A stretch of 64,000 nucleotides of DNA, from assembly GCA_963556145.1 (NCBI GenBank), contig OY744463.1, positions 4,836,001-4,900,000 on the forward strand, in the 5' to 3' direction. A program made the position numbers and the translations under genes. Under the pieces are notes generated by a model. It worked only from the letters and a program-made list of their open reading frames with translations. It did no database searches and was not told the origin of the DNA. Shown here one piece after another: positions 53,700 through 63,732 of the stretch (position 1 is the first letter of the stretch; each line of letters begins with the position of its first letter). This stretch comes from Hygrocybe punicea. Its lineage: Eukaryota > Basidiomycota > Agaricomycetes > Agaricales > Hygrophoraceae.

Positions 53700-53896
53700 G
53701 CGAGCTTGTAAACGTGTGAGGACCTGCTTTGAAATGAACACAAAATTTTGGCGGTCGTGATGGTAAAGAACTTACAGGACCATGGCGTGATAAACTGTTC
53801 CAATATCAAGAGGGTGTTGGCGTCCAGGACGACAAACAGGCCGTGGGTGCGAGGCAGAGGGCAAGGTCCGCATAATGTTGCATGTATTGTTCTCGT
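53700..53896 (-). pseudogene. 3' part of a NAD(P)H-hydrate dehydratase-like gene, interrupted
   Basis: It continues the minus-strand frame left at 63733. After the target duplication it reads EQYMQHYADLALCLA, then, after an apparent 1-base shift, GLFVVLDANTLLILEQF. An intron-like segment follows (donor GTAAGTT at 53775, acceptor AG near 53724). In the ATP/ADP-dependent NAD(P)H-hydrate dehydratase (carbohydrate kinase-like) family, GPGLGR is followed by VIDADGL-type sequence; here the Ala-Asp-Gly triad reads Ala-Asn-Thr. The frameshift and the changed motif suggest the gene copy was already decayed or that it is a paralogous fragment. Confidence 0.5.
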
Positions 53897-54690
53897 TGTA
53901 AAGGCGAGGTCGGGGTGGCTGCGGAATAATAATCCTAAGCCTGTGGGGTCAGCGTAGAAGTGACTAGGAATAGTCTAACAAGCTTCAGTAAGATAATAGG
54001 ATATAAGGAGTAAGAAGCCGCCGAGTAAACTACTGAAATCTATCGAGACCAATCGAAGCCGACGAAGCCGACGATGTCGGGTACGGCGGGTCGGGTGTCG
54101 GGTGACGAGAAACGTAGAGATAAAGGCGGTAGAACGACGGGGAGGGCGTCGAGGAATCCGACGAGCAATGTGTGCGATGGAATTTACTGAGAGACTTAAT
54201 TCTCAGAGAGAGGAAATGGGGGAACTGGTTTCTTATTTTGAGACGGCGCTTGGGCACCGTTTTTATACTACAAATTTGTGTACCTAGATTCGGACGAGAG
54301 TCCTCGGCCGATGAGAGGAGACAAAGGAGAATAAAAATGGGGAAGTAGGAAGAGCGTTGCGAGGCGACGATGACAGGGAAAATGGGTGGAAGATATAAAA
54401 ACCGTAAAAGATGCAATATACTTTACTATATCCCCATAAGGGAGACGCTAGGCGTGAATAAGGCAAGTCCGATGTCGGGATCCCAGTCCGATGAGATCTA
54501 TCTTCGATATTTGAAGTTCCGTGAGTTTAGGAGATAGACCGTCCAGGTACGTGAGCGGCCGTGCTAGTCGGTATGCATCGGGTTGCGTCGGGTTGCGTTG
54601 GGTTCGAACGTAGATTGCTAGAGACGTCGGGTTCGAGCGGATTCGCTAGATATCGATGTTACGGCCTCAGAGGGTCGAGGACCCTCTACA
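53897..54690 (-). repeat. 3' LTR of Gypsy A copy 2
   Basis: TGTAAAGGCGAGGTCGGGG to GACCCTCTACA. It is bordered by TCGT on the left. On the sense strand the purine-rich AAGACCCAAGGAGA precedes it and could serve as the polypurine tract. Confidence 0.95.
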
Positions 54691-54712
54691 TCTCCTTGGG
54701 TCTTCTAATAGA

Positions 54713-54726
54713 GACCATCCGTGGTC
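54713..54726 (-). other. Hairpin upstream of the 3' LTR, Gypsy A copy 2
   Basis: Sense strand GACCA-CGGA-TGGTC, 5-bp stem and 4-base loop, 22 bases before the LTR. Confidence 0.6.
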
Positions 54727-54764
54727 GAGAATATGGGGTCTCCGAATGCGGGTCGCGAATGTGG

Positions 54765-54775
54765 CCAATCACGTG
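54765..54775 (+). promoter_or_regulatory. CCAAT and E-box of the antisense gene
   Basis: CCAATCACGTG, about 86 bp upstream of the antisense ATG, combines a CCAAT box and a CACGTG E-box. It is conserved in copy 1 near 39621-39631, and family B has CACGTG in the corresponding place. This suggests the gene has its own promoter and does not depend on the LTR. Confidence 0.5.
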
Positions 54776-54860
54776 AGCGGCCAAACAACGGCAAAGTAAA
54801 AAAAAGAAAAATTTTCTCGTTGTTGATCCGACCTTTCCTCTACACCATCACACGTTCACA

Positions 54861-56248
54861 ATGTCCCAAGTCTACGACAACTTCCTCGCTTTTGTCGAAA
54901 GCATCGAACCCGATGTCCGGGCGGACTACGAAGAGGCCGTCAACGCGGTCACCGTGTTTCATAGCGACGACCTCGTAACGATGGTGGACAGCAACGAGGG
55001 GATGGCCCAACAATGGTTAAGCGGCCGCAAGAAGGCGCTGGTGAGTTTCCTTATTGACTACGCGTGTCCTAAGATAGCTCATGCCGTCCCGCCAGCGTGC
55101 TTACAATGGAATCGTCGCGGAACTCCGAGCTGGTGGTACGAGGCCAGTAACGCCACCGTTATGGGCCGACCGCCAATCGTACGCCAACGATGTCGAAGAG
55201 TGGCTGAAAGAAGCGGCGGACCGGGAGAGGCAAGAACAGGAAGAAGCCAGACGGCGGGCGGATGAAGAAGCGGCTACGCGGGAAGAGGAGGCCAAACGGA
55301 TGGCAGAGGCAAGTGCACGAGCGGAGGCGGAGAAAAGGCGAAAGGCGGCAGAGGAAAGGCGAGAGCGGCTTAGAATAGAACAACACGAGCAGCACTGGAA
55401 TCAAGAAGCGGACCGGGTTGAAAGGGATGGAGCCGCGTATCGGCGGCGGCTCAGCGAAGAACGGCGAGCTGAAGCAAACGCGGGTGAACCAAGGACTGAG
55501 TCGATTCCGGAAGGGGAAGCCGCAGTTGAGCCAGAGGAAGGCCCCGTCGACCCGGCACCAGAGACACCGGCCGATGTAGATGACGTAGATACGCCGGGCG
55601 TAGAGACCGGAGACTTGGCTGGTACGACGGTGAGTTCTTGTGTCGGTTCATATGTTCTTTAGTTACTGATCCTGGTAACAGTTCACCGGGCCGTTTCCCC
55701 TACAACCCTGCACCAACTGCGTCAAGGCGCAAGAGGCGTGTCGAGGCGTCACGGGCTACGTGTGCGAACGATGCCGGAGGCTGAAGAAGAGATGTACTAA
55801 CGCTACACACCGGACGGGCGGGGGTCGGCGCAAGGTGGATACCGGAAAGGGCAAAGAGGTCGCGGTCGGCACGAGGAAGCCGCTGTCGTTCACGACAAAA
55901 CCCATCCGCAGTAGGCCTGCCCGGGCCTCAACGAGCAAACCGCGGGTCGAGGAGGTGGAGTCGGTCGAGGACGATGACGAAGACGAGGAGGAGTCGGAGG
56001 AAGAGCGGCCGACGAAAAGGCTTAGGACGGCCTCGACAGCGAACCCGTTCGTTTTGACGATGGAGAATTACGAGCAAGTGTCGGCGCGGCTAGCGGTCCT
56101 TACGGAGGAGCTGGGAGCCCTAGGCACCAACGTCAACCGTCACCTCGTCCACTTTGGTCAAGAGTTCCAGCGGCTTCGCGTCGATCTCGAACGGTCGACC
56201 TCAAGGTTGGCGATGCTGAAGCGGGATTACGAGACCGGCCGCCTGTAA
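54861..56248 (+). CDS. Antisense coiled-coil Zn2Cys6 protein, Gypsy A copy 2
   Basis: Three exons on the strand opposite to gag-pol: 54861-55040, 55096-55629, 55682-56248, about 426 residues. Both introns are phase 0 (GTGAGT; acceptors GCCAG and AACAG). Exon 1 is 60 residues (MSQVYDNFLAFVESIEPDVR). Exon 2 carries a Glu/Arg/Ala coiled coil and an acidic linker. Exon 3 carries CTNCVKAQEAC and CERCRRLKKRC, that is C-x2-C-x6-C-x7-C-x2-C-x6-C, then a GRRKVDTGKGK basic patch, an EDDDEDEEESEEE acidic run, RPTKRLR, and a C-terminal coiled coil. It is intact in both copies that keep the region, with a different number of codons in exon 2 but no frame damage. The motif predicts a nuclear DNA- or RNA-binding protein; autoregulation of the element or targeting is inference. 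Confidence 0.85.
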
Positions 56249-56458
56249 AATATATATAAAAATAACGAGCCCGTTGTATATATAAAAAAAATATATCGTG
56301 TATATATAAAAGACGTGTCAGCTTGTTCACCCAGCTAAGGAAAGCCGATCGGCTCCCGAAGACATAGGACTATTCGCATCATTCGTCATATCGTTAGAAA
56401 ACTAAGAGGAACTAAATAAAAATGGGGGTATAACGTGGACAGAATATAAATGAAATGC
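56249..56458. other. Spacer between convergent antisense gene and pol
   Basis: AT-rich, with TATATATAAAA-type stretches that may serve as 3' processing signals for both convergent transcripts. Confidence 0.4.
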
Positions 56459-59400
56459 TTAATCGTCGTCGGGTGAGGAGTCTATGGAGGGCGGGTACGT
56501 CGGATCATCAAGATCGTTTGAATCGGTATCGTCGGCATCGGGGTATTGTAAGAAGTCGTCCAACGGTATCGATATTTTTGAGCGGGCGTGGTAGGGTACG
56601 ACTCGGAAAGCGGCAAATCGAGATTTAGAAACCGCACCGTCGAGTTCGGCGAGTATGTAGGATCCGCCTTCTGTTTTCCTGACGACAACCATGGGTCCAA
56701 AGTACCGCGGTTTTGCTTTACGATCGAGAGACATTTCGATACGTGAATTTCGGACGAGAACGAGGTTACCGGGTTCGAAGTCGTAAACTTTGATCGTGTT
56801 GGCGTATTTCTGCTCAAATTGCCGGGCGGACGCGAGCCGAGATTTGGTAAGCTTTTCTTTGACCCGATCGAGGTCGGCTTCTCGTTTACGAAGTTGTCGG
56901 GCGCGGATGACTATAAGGTCGGTCGTAGACATCGTATCTTGCGTCGGAACCATGTACGTAGCTTCGGCAAAATCGAATGGAAACAGCGGTTCTACTCCGT
57001 GTGCGATGTAGTAGGACGAGTATCCGAGGCTTTTGTGTGTCGTGACCCGTTCGGCCCAAAATACGGAGTGGGTTACGGTGTGCCATTTCTTTTCATCTCC
57101 GTCACAACTTTTCATAATGGCCTCCCGGACATCTAGGTGGCGACGCTCAACGGGTCCGTTCGCTTGTGAGTTATAGGGCGAAATGCGGATGTGGCGGATA
57201 CCGTAGCGGGAGGCGAGATAGTCGAGCGCTTCTACGAACGGCTTGCCGTTGTCGGTGACGATTTCTTCGAGAGCGCCCCAACGGCATAAGATGTCTTCGA
57301 ACAAAAACGTGCCGATGGTGGAGCCGGTCTCGCGGCGTAACATGCGGAACTCAGGGTAAGCGGACAGGGAGCAACGGGCTTGGACGATGTATCGATAGCC
57401 GCCGGATCGTGGCATAAACATTGTGTCGACATACGCTTTACGAAATAGTGAGGCCGGTGTAGCGACGGTGGGCGGAATGTGATGATAACGCATTTGCCGT
57501 ACTTGGCACTGATGGCAAGACTGGACGTACCACTTAACGTCGTGGTCGAGGTGCGGCCACCAGAAACGATCGAGTAGCCGAGCGCGGACGGAGAATATAC
57601 CTTTGTGGCCGAGAGAGTCGTGAGCGTCTTTGAGTAACTGAAGCCGGCGGTCGGGCGGTATGACAAGTTTGTGTTTTCCGTGACGGTCTTTGCGCCAAAG
57701 CTTGTTATCGGTGACGAAGAATTCAAGGGCGTATCGTAAGAACAGACGGTATTCTTCGTCCGTGAAGTTCGCGGGTCGGGTTAGATCTCGTAACCAAGTC
57801 TCGACGAGGGCAAGACGAACGTCGGCCGCGCGGGCTTTATCGGATCGCGGTATGTCAGAAACGGCTTCCTGATTTGTGTAGACGAGGACGGCCGGTAATT
57901 CTTGGAGTCGGTCGGCTGTGGCACGGCAGCGGCCGCATACGGCAATCGGCTTAGACGGTATGGGGACGGGTCGGTAGTTGACGACTTCCATAAAGAAACC
58001 GTAGGAGTGGTCGAGCCAATCGTCGGAATCGTTGATCTCCTCGGGGTCTTCTGCAGCGCGGGGACGTCGGGAGAGTCCGTCGGGTGCACCGTGTGCGGAA
58101 GCGGGTACGTGAACGAGTCTAAAGTCAAATAAGAGCACGCCGGCTATCCATCGGTTGATCGTAGCATTGGGCTGAATGTCGGGGTTGTTGAGCATCCCTT
58201 TTATGTACTTCGCGTCGACTTCGACAGTGAGGTTGCGGACGCCAATGATGAAGATTCGGTAGGCGCGGAGGGCCCTGAAGAGGCCGTAGAGTTCGAGCTT
58301 GGACTGGGAGTATCGGGCTTCGCGTTCGTTCCACGATATTGAACCAAAGCGATTCGGATAGCGCTTTCCGTCGGCGCGGATTTGCATAAGAACGAAGCCG
58401 ACTCCAAGAACGGATGAATCGACGGCGAGAATCACTTCCCATTCACGCGTGTAGTCGATAGCGCGCAGCGCTGGCGACGTAATGACGGCGTTTTTGAGGT
58501 AGTCGACGGCGGTCTCTTCTTCTTCACCAAATTCGAAGGGTATACCTTTGCGGGTAAGGCGGACGAGGGGTCGGGAGTGAAGCGAGAAGTCCTTGATAAA
58601 AATACGCAAGACGCCGCAGATGCCAAGAAAGGCGCGAACTTCGGTGAGGTTGGTCGGCAGTGGCCAATCGCGAATCTTCTGTACTTTGGAGTCGTCGGCT
58701 ACTCTTCCTTCGTATGTGCATCGGTGGCCAACAACGATGACTGAGGGTCGACACAACTCGAGTTTTTTGCCGTTGAAGGTACCGCCGACATAGCGGAAAC
58801 GCTGGATGACGCGGTTGACACCTTGGAAGTGTTCCCAAATGAAACGTCGGATTGCCGGGTTCTCGGGTATAGTCTCGTAGGTACCGTCGGGTTGCTCGTA
58901 GCGGGTTGGAGGCCCTTTAACGGGAATATCGTCCATATACGGAACGGCAAGATGAGGGATTTCGTCACGGAGGATGTACGTAGAGTCACCGTGTAAGATC
59001 TGCGGGGAATTTGTGTATCCCATAGCAATCCGCGTAAGTCGAAGCGTTCCGAGTGGAGACTGAAAGGTCATATAGTCACGAGACGAGGGGTGGACGAGGC
59101 GTTGGTCGAAAGAGACGAAGAGGTCGAAGGAAGCGTAGCAAGAGTGGCCGCCAAAGGCCTCGGCCAAGTGCTCGGTCATGGGCGGTACGGCGGGATCGCG
59201 GATAGTGACGGCGTTAAGCGGCTGTAGATCGTGGACGATTCGAAGAGACTTCCCGTCCTTTTTCAAAACGCAAAACCAGCGGGAGCGATATGACGAATTC
59301 GAGGGTTCATAGGTACCGGCGTTAATTTTGTCTTTGATGATGCCGATGACTTCGTTAAGGATGCCGGGTGGGATTGGGATATTGCGATGGACCCACGGGT

Positions 59401-60110
59401 CGTGCGGTACGGTGGGAATGTGGATCGGCGGGAAGTAGTCCGTATTGAACTGGCCTTTCTCGGATTCGTTCCAGGCGAAGGCGGCTTCTTGCGTTTTGAT
59501 GATATGGTGGCCGAGTTTTTCTTCCTCAGGCCAAAGGAATCCATCCGGGTTCATCGGCATCGCGTCGTGTCGTTCCTGGGTATAGCGGGTGCCGGGTGTA
59601 AAGTCGGGCGGGTGAGTCGGGAGCGTGGGTAAGTCGGCTAGCGGGTCGCCGGTGATCTCGCGTATGATACGGTATTCGTCGGGGAGAGTGGTAGAAATTG
59701 GGCGGATACGATCGGCTACCTTCTTATACTTTTTCTTGGTAACGACTCCTTTTAGGTCCCTGGTAGGGGGGGTGGTATACGAGATATAAGTAGCGTTTTC
59801 AGTAGAGGCCTTGTTACAAATATTCGAAGAAGAAATATGTGATGCAGGAGCGGAGACGGAACAAGACGAAGGAAGGGTATCGGTAGTACGTAGCTGATTT
59901 TGTACATCGGTCAACAATGAAATGTACTGGGCGGCAGTCTGAGGCTGAGACGAAGAGAAATCTAAATCGATAGAAAAACATAAGTCCTCTTCTAGGGGAA
60001 ACGGCAAAAGGGAAGCATAGTTCGTGGTATAGGTGTGGTCGCTTTCGAGTGGCGGCTTCTCATCTCCCGGTGCGTCCTTTCCGAGAGGTATCTCCGGGTC
60101 CTCGACTTCT
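56459..60110 (-). CDS. Pol polyprotein: RT, RNase H, integrase (Gypsy A copy 2)
   Basis: The open frame is entered from gag by a -1 shift at about 60110 and runs about 1215 codons. Numbering from the LPFPLEEDL segment at 60007: RT about 235-400, with LRIVHDLQPLNAVT and the catalytic YMDD at 357-360. RNase H is about 525-650 (AVDSSVLGVGFVLMQ, SKLELYGL, VEVDAKYIKG, HGAPDGLSRR). Integrase has the HHCC region at 796-835 (AHDSLGHKG ... CHQCQVR), catalytic Asp861, Asp919 and Glu954, and a C-terminal PRYFGPMVVVRKTEGGSYIL block. No chromodomain was recognised at the end. All catalytic residues are present, so this copy can plausibly make active enzymes for cDNA synthesis and insertion. Confidence 0.95.
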
Positions 60111-60117
60111 AAAAATC
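60109..60117 (-). promoter_or_regulatory. Probable -1 frameshift site at the gag stop codon
   Basis: Sense strand GATTTTTAG. Gag reads GAT TTT TAG. A -1 slip of the Phe codon on the five T's gives TTT TTA GAA and enters the pol frame, which is open from there. The same nine bases occur in copies 0 and 1. Confidence 0.6.
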
Positions 60118-62364
60118 CGGCTTTCCGGTGTCGGACCGCTCTCGTCGGTTCTTTTGGTTGTGCTCGATGGTGGGCAAAGTGACGACGGCGCCGGTGTTTG
60201 GGTCCGTGATCGTGACTTGTTGTTCTCCGTTTTTATAATCCTTCGTAAGGGCTTCGGAAAGCGTGAAGAACGGGCGGCCGATGAGGATCTCGTAGGGGGC
60301 GTCGTCGACGACTTGGACTTGGAGGAAAAGATCGACGTCGCCAAAAGTGAATTTTAGGTTGGCGATCCGGCCGAGGGTGTCGTTGTCGCTTTTATTTGCC
60401 GACTGCATCCGCATCTTCATATTTTGGAGGCCGTAACCGAGTTTCTCCCAAATATCGCGCCGCATGCCGATGATCATGGAACCGTTGTCGAGGACGCACT
60501 CGAATACGAATTTGCCGTTGATGAGCGGGTAGACCGCACGGAGAGGGACTGAGTCGCGGCCAACGACGAGCGGGACGTTTTCCTGACAGTGTTGACAGGC
60601 GCGAGTGGGGATTTCGGGTGCGTGAAAGTGGAAGACCTCGACGTTGTTACTCTCGGCGGTGACCTTTTTCGACGTAGTGAGGTCCTTCATGTGACGGCAG
60701 GCGTCGGACGACATGGCTAAAAGTTCTCGCTGCGAAATGCAGACTTGAGAATCGAGCGCGCGGTCGATGACGGACTTGGCGATACCGGGATCTTCGATGG
60801 GGGCTTGGTAGCGGTATTGGGGGTGCGATGCGGGAAGGTTCTGGGGAGTGCGCGGTACAAGGGCGGTCGGCTCGGTCGGCCGCGTGTTCGAAGGGGGGAC
60901 TATGGTGATCGGCTGCTCGTTGATAGGTCTGGCCGTTTTCTCGGCGGGTTTCGCGGCGGGGACAGACGTGGAAGTGGTGGGCAAATTGGGAAACGTTTCT
61001 CTAGACTTGCCTTTCGCCTTTGATGGGATCTCTACACCGTCGAATCTAACCCGTTTACGAAGCCGCTGCACTTCGGCTTCCAGAACCTTAATTTGTTCGT
61101 TGTCGTCGTCGATGTCGGACGTCGTGGACTGAAAGATGTCGGCGTACTCGGTGGTGACCTCTGGTTCGTAGGTGGGTACTTCGACGGCGGAGACGAAGTT
61201 AGTTTTGACATGAGGCGGCGGGTCGCGTTGGAACGGTTCTGTGGGGTTGCGGGCAGGGGGAGCGCGGTTGCCGGGGTTCTGTGCGTGCCACGCGTCGAAG
61301 CGTTCCCTCATATTTTTGCCGACGATAGCCTTTGGAAGATACATTCCGTTAGGCAACACGATGCGGCCGTGCTCGTTCTTGCGGCATATTCCGTCTCGAG
61401 TGTACTGCTCGCAGATGGGACAATCGCGTATACGATGGAACGGATCGTCGCAAAAGAGGCAGTTGAAGTTGGTGAAACCCTGTCCCACGGTGGTCGGCTC
61501 AGCCCTATTTGCACACGGCTTTGGGGGGTTGCTGCGTTCGGTGAGGGCTTGCGTGAGGACGGCGAGTTGTTGCGAAACGAGACGAAATAGGTCGGATACG
61601 TTAGGTTCGACCGGTTCCGCTTTAGGAATGACCGGGTCATAGCGAGCGGGAGGCGGGTAGCGGGTGGCGGGTTCCATTGGAGTCGAGTACCGGATGGCGG
61701 CAGGCGACGTTGACGAAAGACGAGAGACGGTGGACGGTTCGGCCGCGGTTCCGGCCAGCAGGAAGTGGGCGCAATTGTGGAAGTCCTGGAAGTCGTAAGG
61801 GTCGCTATGGAAATGGTTCGGCTTTTGGTACTGCAGACGGGTTTTGATGTCCTTTTTAAGCTCGACATGGAAGCCGTTCTCGTACGCGATGTTGCGTTCT
61901 CGGGGAGAGATTCGACCCTTGTCTAAGAGGAATCCCGAGATCCGGATGAACTCGCGGTAATATTCGCCAAGTTCGGCGCGGGTACGGATACCGTAAGCGG
62001 TTTGGGTGTGCGTAAGACGGTCGAGATCCGCCATAGTGTACCGGTGATCGTCTTCCGTGCCCGGGTATAGCACGAGTACGCTCTTCTTGAATGCGGCATA
62101 ATCGACGCCGGTCGCGCTAGGTAAACTTGCCCAAAGCTCGTAGTCGCTAAGCGACGCGTAGCGCAGACTATGCTTAATGCGTCCTGCGTCGTCGAGAGCG
62201 GCATCGGCAGCAAGTATCTCGACTTCTTCGAAGAAACGGTTTAAATTGAGCGGGTTCCCGTCGAAGGTCGGGGCCGTGGAGTGACCGCGAGCGGGCATTT
62301 GTCGTGGAGTAACATGGGGAGCGGTGACGTGGGGAGCGGTCGAGGATCCAGAGGTCGAAGTCAT
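60109..62364 (-). CDS. Gag-protease of Gypsy A copy 2
   Basis: 751 codons from ATG 62364. The start was chosen because the ATGACTTCGAC context is shared with family C gag. Residues about 30-200 form the capsid-like core (PTFDGNPLNLNRFFEEVEIL, YELWASLPS, HFHSDPYDFQDFHNCAHFLL). A CCHC zinc knuckle C-x2-C-x4-H-x4-C (CLFCDDPFHRIRDC) lies at about 302-315. A Lys/Glu-rich segment follows. A retropepsin-like domain near the C-terminus has ECVLDNGSMIIGM, with Asp-Asn-Gly in place of Asp-Thr/Ser-Gly, and ILIGRPFF as the second conserved block. It assembles the particle and cleaves the polyproteins. It ends in a stop that overlaps the frameshift site into pol. Confidence 0.9.
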   Translation of the reverse strand: MTSTSGSSTAPHVTAPHVTPRQMPARGHSTAPTFDGNPLNLNRFFEEVEILAADAALDDAGRIKHSLRYASLSDYELWASLPSATGVDYAAFKKSVLVLYPGTEDDHRYTMADLDRLTHTQTAYGIRTRAELGEYYREFIRISGFLLDKGRISPRERNIAYENGFHVELKKDIKTRLQYQKPNHFHSDPYDFQDFHNCAHFLLAGTAAEPSTVSRLSSTSPAAIRYSTPMEPATRYPPPARYDPVIPKAEPVEPNVSDLFRLVSQQLAVLTQALTERSNPPKPCANRAEPTTVGQGFTNFNCLFCDDPFHRIRDCPICEQYTRDGICRKNEHGRIVLPNGMYLPKAIVGKNMRERFDAWHAQNPGNRAPPARNPTEPFQRDPPPHVKTNFVSAVEVPTYEPEVTTEYADIFQSTTSDIDDDNEQIKVLEAEVQRLRKRVRFDGVEIPSKAKGKSRETFPNLPTTSTSVPAAKPAEKTARPINEQPITIVPPSNTRPTEPTALVPRTPQNLPASHPQYRYQAPIEDPGIAKSVIDRALDSQVCISQRELLAMSSDACRHMKDLTTSKKVTAESNNVEVFHFHAPEIPTRACQHCQENVPLVVGRDSVPLRAVYPLINGKFVFECVLDNGSMIIGMRRDIWEKLGYGLQNMKMRMQSANKSDNDTLGRIANLKFTFGDVDLFLQVQVVDDAPYEILIGRPFFTLSEALTKDYKNGEQQVTITDPNTGAVVTLPTIEHNQKNRRERSDTGKPDF

Positions 62365-62911
62365 TGTGGGTGGAAGGAGCTGAGATGTCGATGAAGCGAT
62401 TGTCGGGTGTGCGATGAGCGGGTCGGGTAACGTGGACGATGACGGCGTAGGCGAAGACGATGACGGGGACGATGACGGCGTAGGCGATGACGATGACGGG
62501 GACGATGACGGATTATTCGATGTCGAGAGCGAAGACGGAGACGATGACGATGACGGAGTTTTCGATATCGAGAGCGAAGACGTGGACGGGGGTTCTAACG
62601 AGGTCGAAGTCGGGGACGTAGGTGATGCGGGTGTCGAACTGAGATCGGATGAGTCGGGTGTGATGGTAATTATCGGTATATCGACCGATTCGAGACTGTC
62701 GGATGAGAGATATAGGGGGGTGTTTGACCCTGAGACGAGCGGGAGATTGTTATGTCGAGCGAGGTGGTCGGGTACTAGCTGGAAGAAGTCGTCGTCGATT
62801 GTCGGGTCGAAGGCGGCTAAAGATAGTTCTTGTTGAAGAGTTCTTCGAGGAAGTTCTCGAAGACGACGGTCAGAGGGAGGGATACGGGAAGAGGAAGCTA
62901 TGGTGGTGCTA
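62365..62911 (-). other. Long open leader upstream of the gag ATG
   Basis: In the gag frame the leader is open for about 180 codons back to a TAG near the PBS, but it has no ATG. It begins ACCACCATAGCTTCC, with ATA where a start codon would be expected. The predicted peptide is Ser/Thr/Pro-rich with (TCG)n-type repeats. All three Gypsy A copies keep the frame open. Start by a non-AUG codon or by a spliced leader is possible; a plain untranslated leader is the alternative. Confidence 0.45.
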
Positions 62912-62917
62912 GACTAT

Positions 62918-62935
62918 TCCTCGCGGTGGGCTCCA
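62918..62935 (-). other. Primer-binding site, Gypsy A copy 2
   Basis: Minus strand TGGAGCCCACCGCGAGGA, two bases inside the 5' LTR. Confidence 0.8.
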
Positions 62936-62937
62936 GA

Positions 62938-63732
62938 TGTAAAGGCGAGGTCGGGGTGGCTGCGGAATAATAATCCTAAGCCTGTGGGGTCAGCGTAGAA
63001 GTGACTAGGAATAGTCTAACAAGCTTCAGTAAGATAATAGGATATAAGGAGTAAGAAGCCGCCGAGTAAACTACTGAAATCTATCGAGACCAATCGAAGC
63101 CGACGAAGCCGACGATGTCGGGTACGGCGGGTCGGGTGTCGGGTGACGAGAAACGTAGAGATAAAGGCGGTAGAACGACGGGGAGGGCGTCGAGGAATCT
63201 GACGAGCAATGTGTGCGATGGAATTTACTGAGAGACTTAATTCTCAGAGAGAGGAAATGGGGGAACTGGTTTCTTATTTTGAGACGGCGCTTGGGCACCG
63301 TTTTTATACTACAAATTTGTGTACCTAGATTCGGACGAGAGTCCTCGGCCGATGAGAGGAGACAAAGGAGAATAAAAATGGGGAAGTAGGAAGAGCGTTG
63401 CGAGGCGACGATGACAGGGAAAATGGGTGGAAGATATGAAAAACCGTAAAAGATGCAATATACTTTACTATATCCCCATAAGGGAGACGCTAGGCGTGAA
63501 TAAGGCAAGTCCGATGTCGGGATCCCAGTCCGATGAGATCTATCTTCGATATTTGAAGTTCCGTGAGTTTAGGAGATAGACCGTCCAGGTACGTGAGCGG
63601 CCGTGCTAGTCGGTATGCATCGGGTTGCGTCGGGTTGCGTCGGGTTCGAACGTAGATTGCTAGAGACGTCGGGTTCGAGCGGATTCGCTAGATATCGATG
63701 TTACGGCCTCAGAGGGTCGAGGACCCTCTACA
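62938..63732 (-). repeat. 5' LTR of Gypsy A copy 2
   Basis: TGTAAAGGCGAGGTCGGGG to GACCCTCTACA, 795 bp, followed by the TCGT duplication. Differences from the 3' LTR include GGAATCTGACG against GGAATCCGACG and one extra base in the ATATGAAAAACC segment. Confidence 0.95.
63301..63308 (-). promoter_or_regulatory. TATA box of the Gypsy A LTR promoter
   Basis: Sense strand GTATAAAAACGG in the middle of the LTR, conserved in every LTR A copy. It marks the U3/R boundary region, so transcription likely starts about 30 bp downstream. Confidence 0.65.

Larger units (their letters stand above)
53897..63732 (-). mobile_element. Gypsy A copy 2, full length and apparently intact
   Basis: 9836 bp with two LTRs of 794-795 bp that differ at only about three or four positions by eye, a PBS, intact gag-protease, intact pol and an intact antisense gene. 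TCGT flanks both sides (53893-53896, 63733-63736), a 4-bp target duplication. The near-identical LTRs indicate a recent insertion, and the element could be autonomous. It lies within a gene fragment resembling NAD(P)H-hydrate dehydratase. Confidence 0.95.

Noticed and set aside
62414..62836. Asp/Gly-rich plus-strand ORF near the 5' LTR
   Set aside because: It is the complement of the Ser-rich gag leader repeats, and its length tracks the microsatellite.
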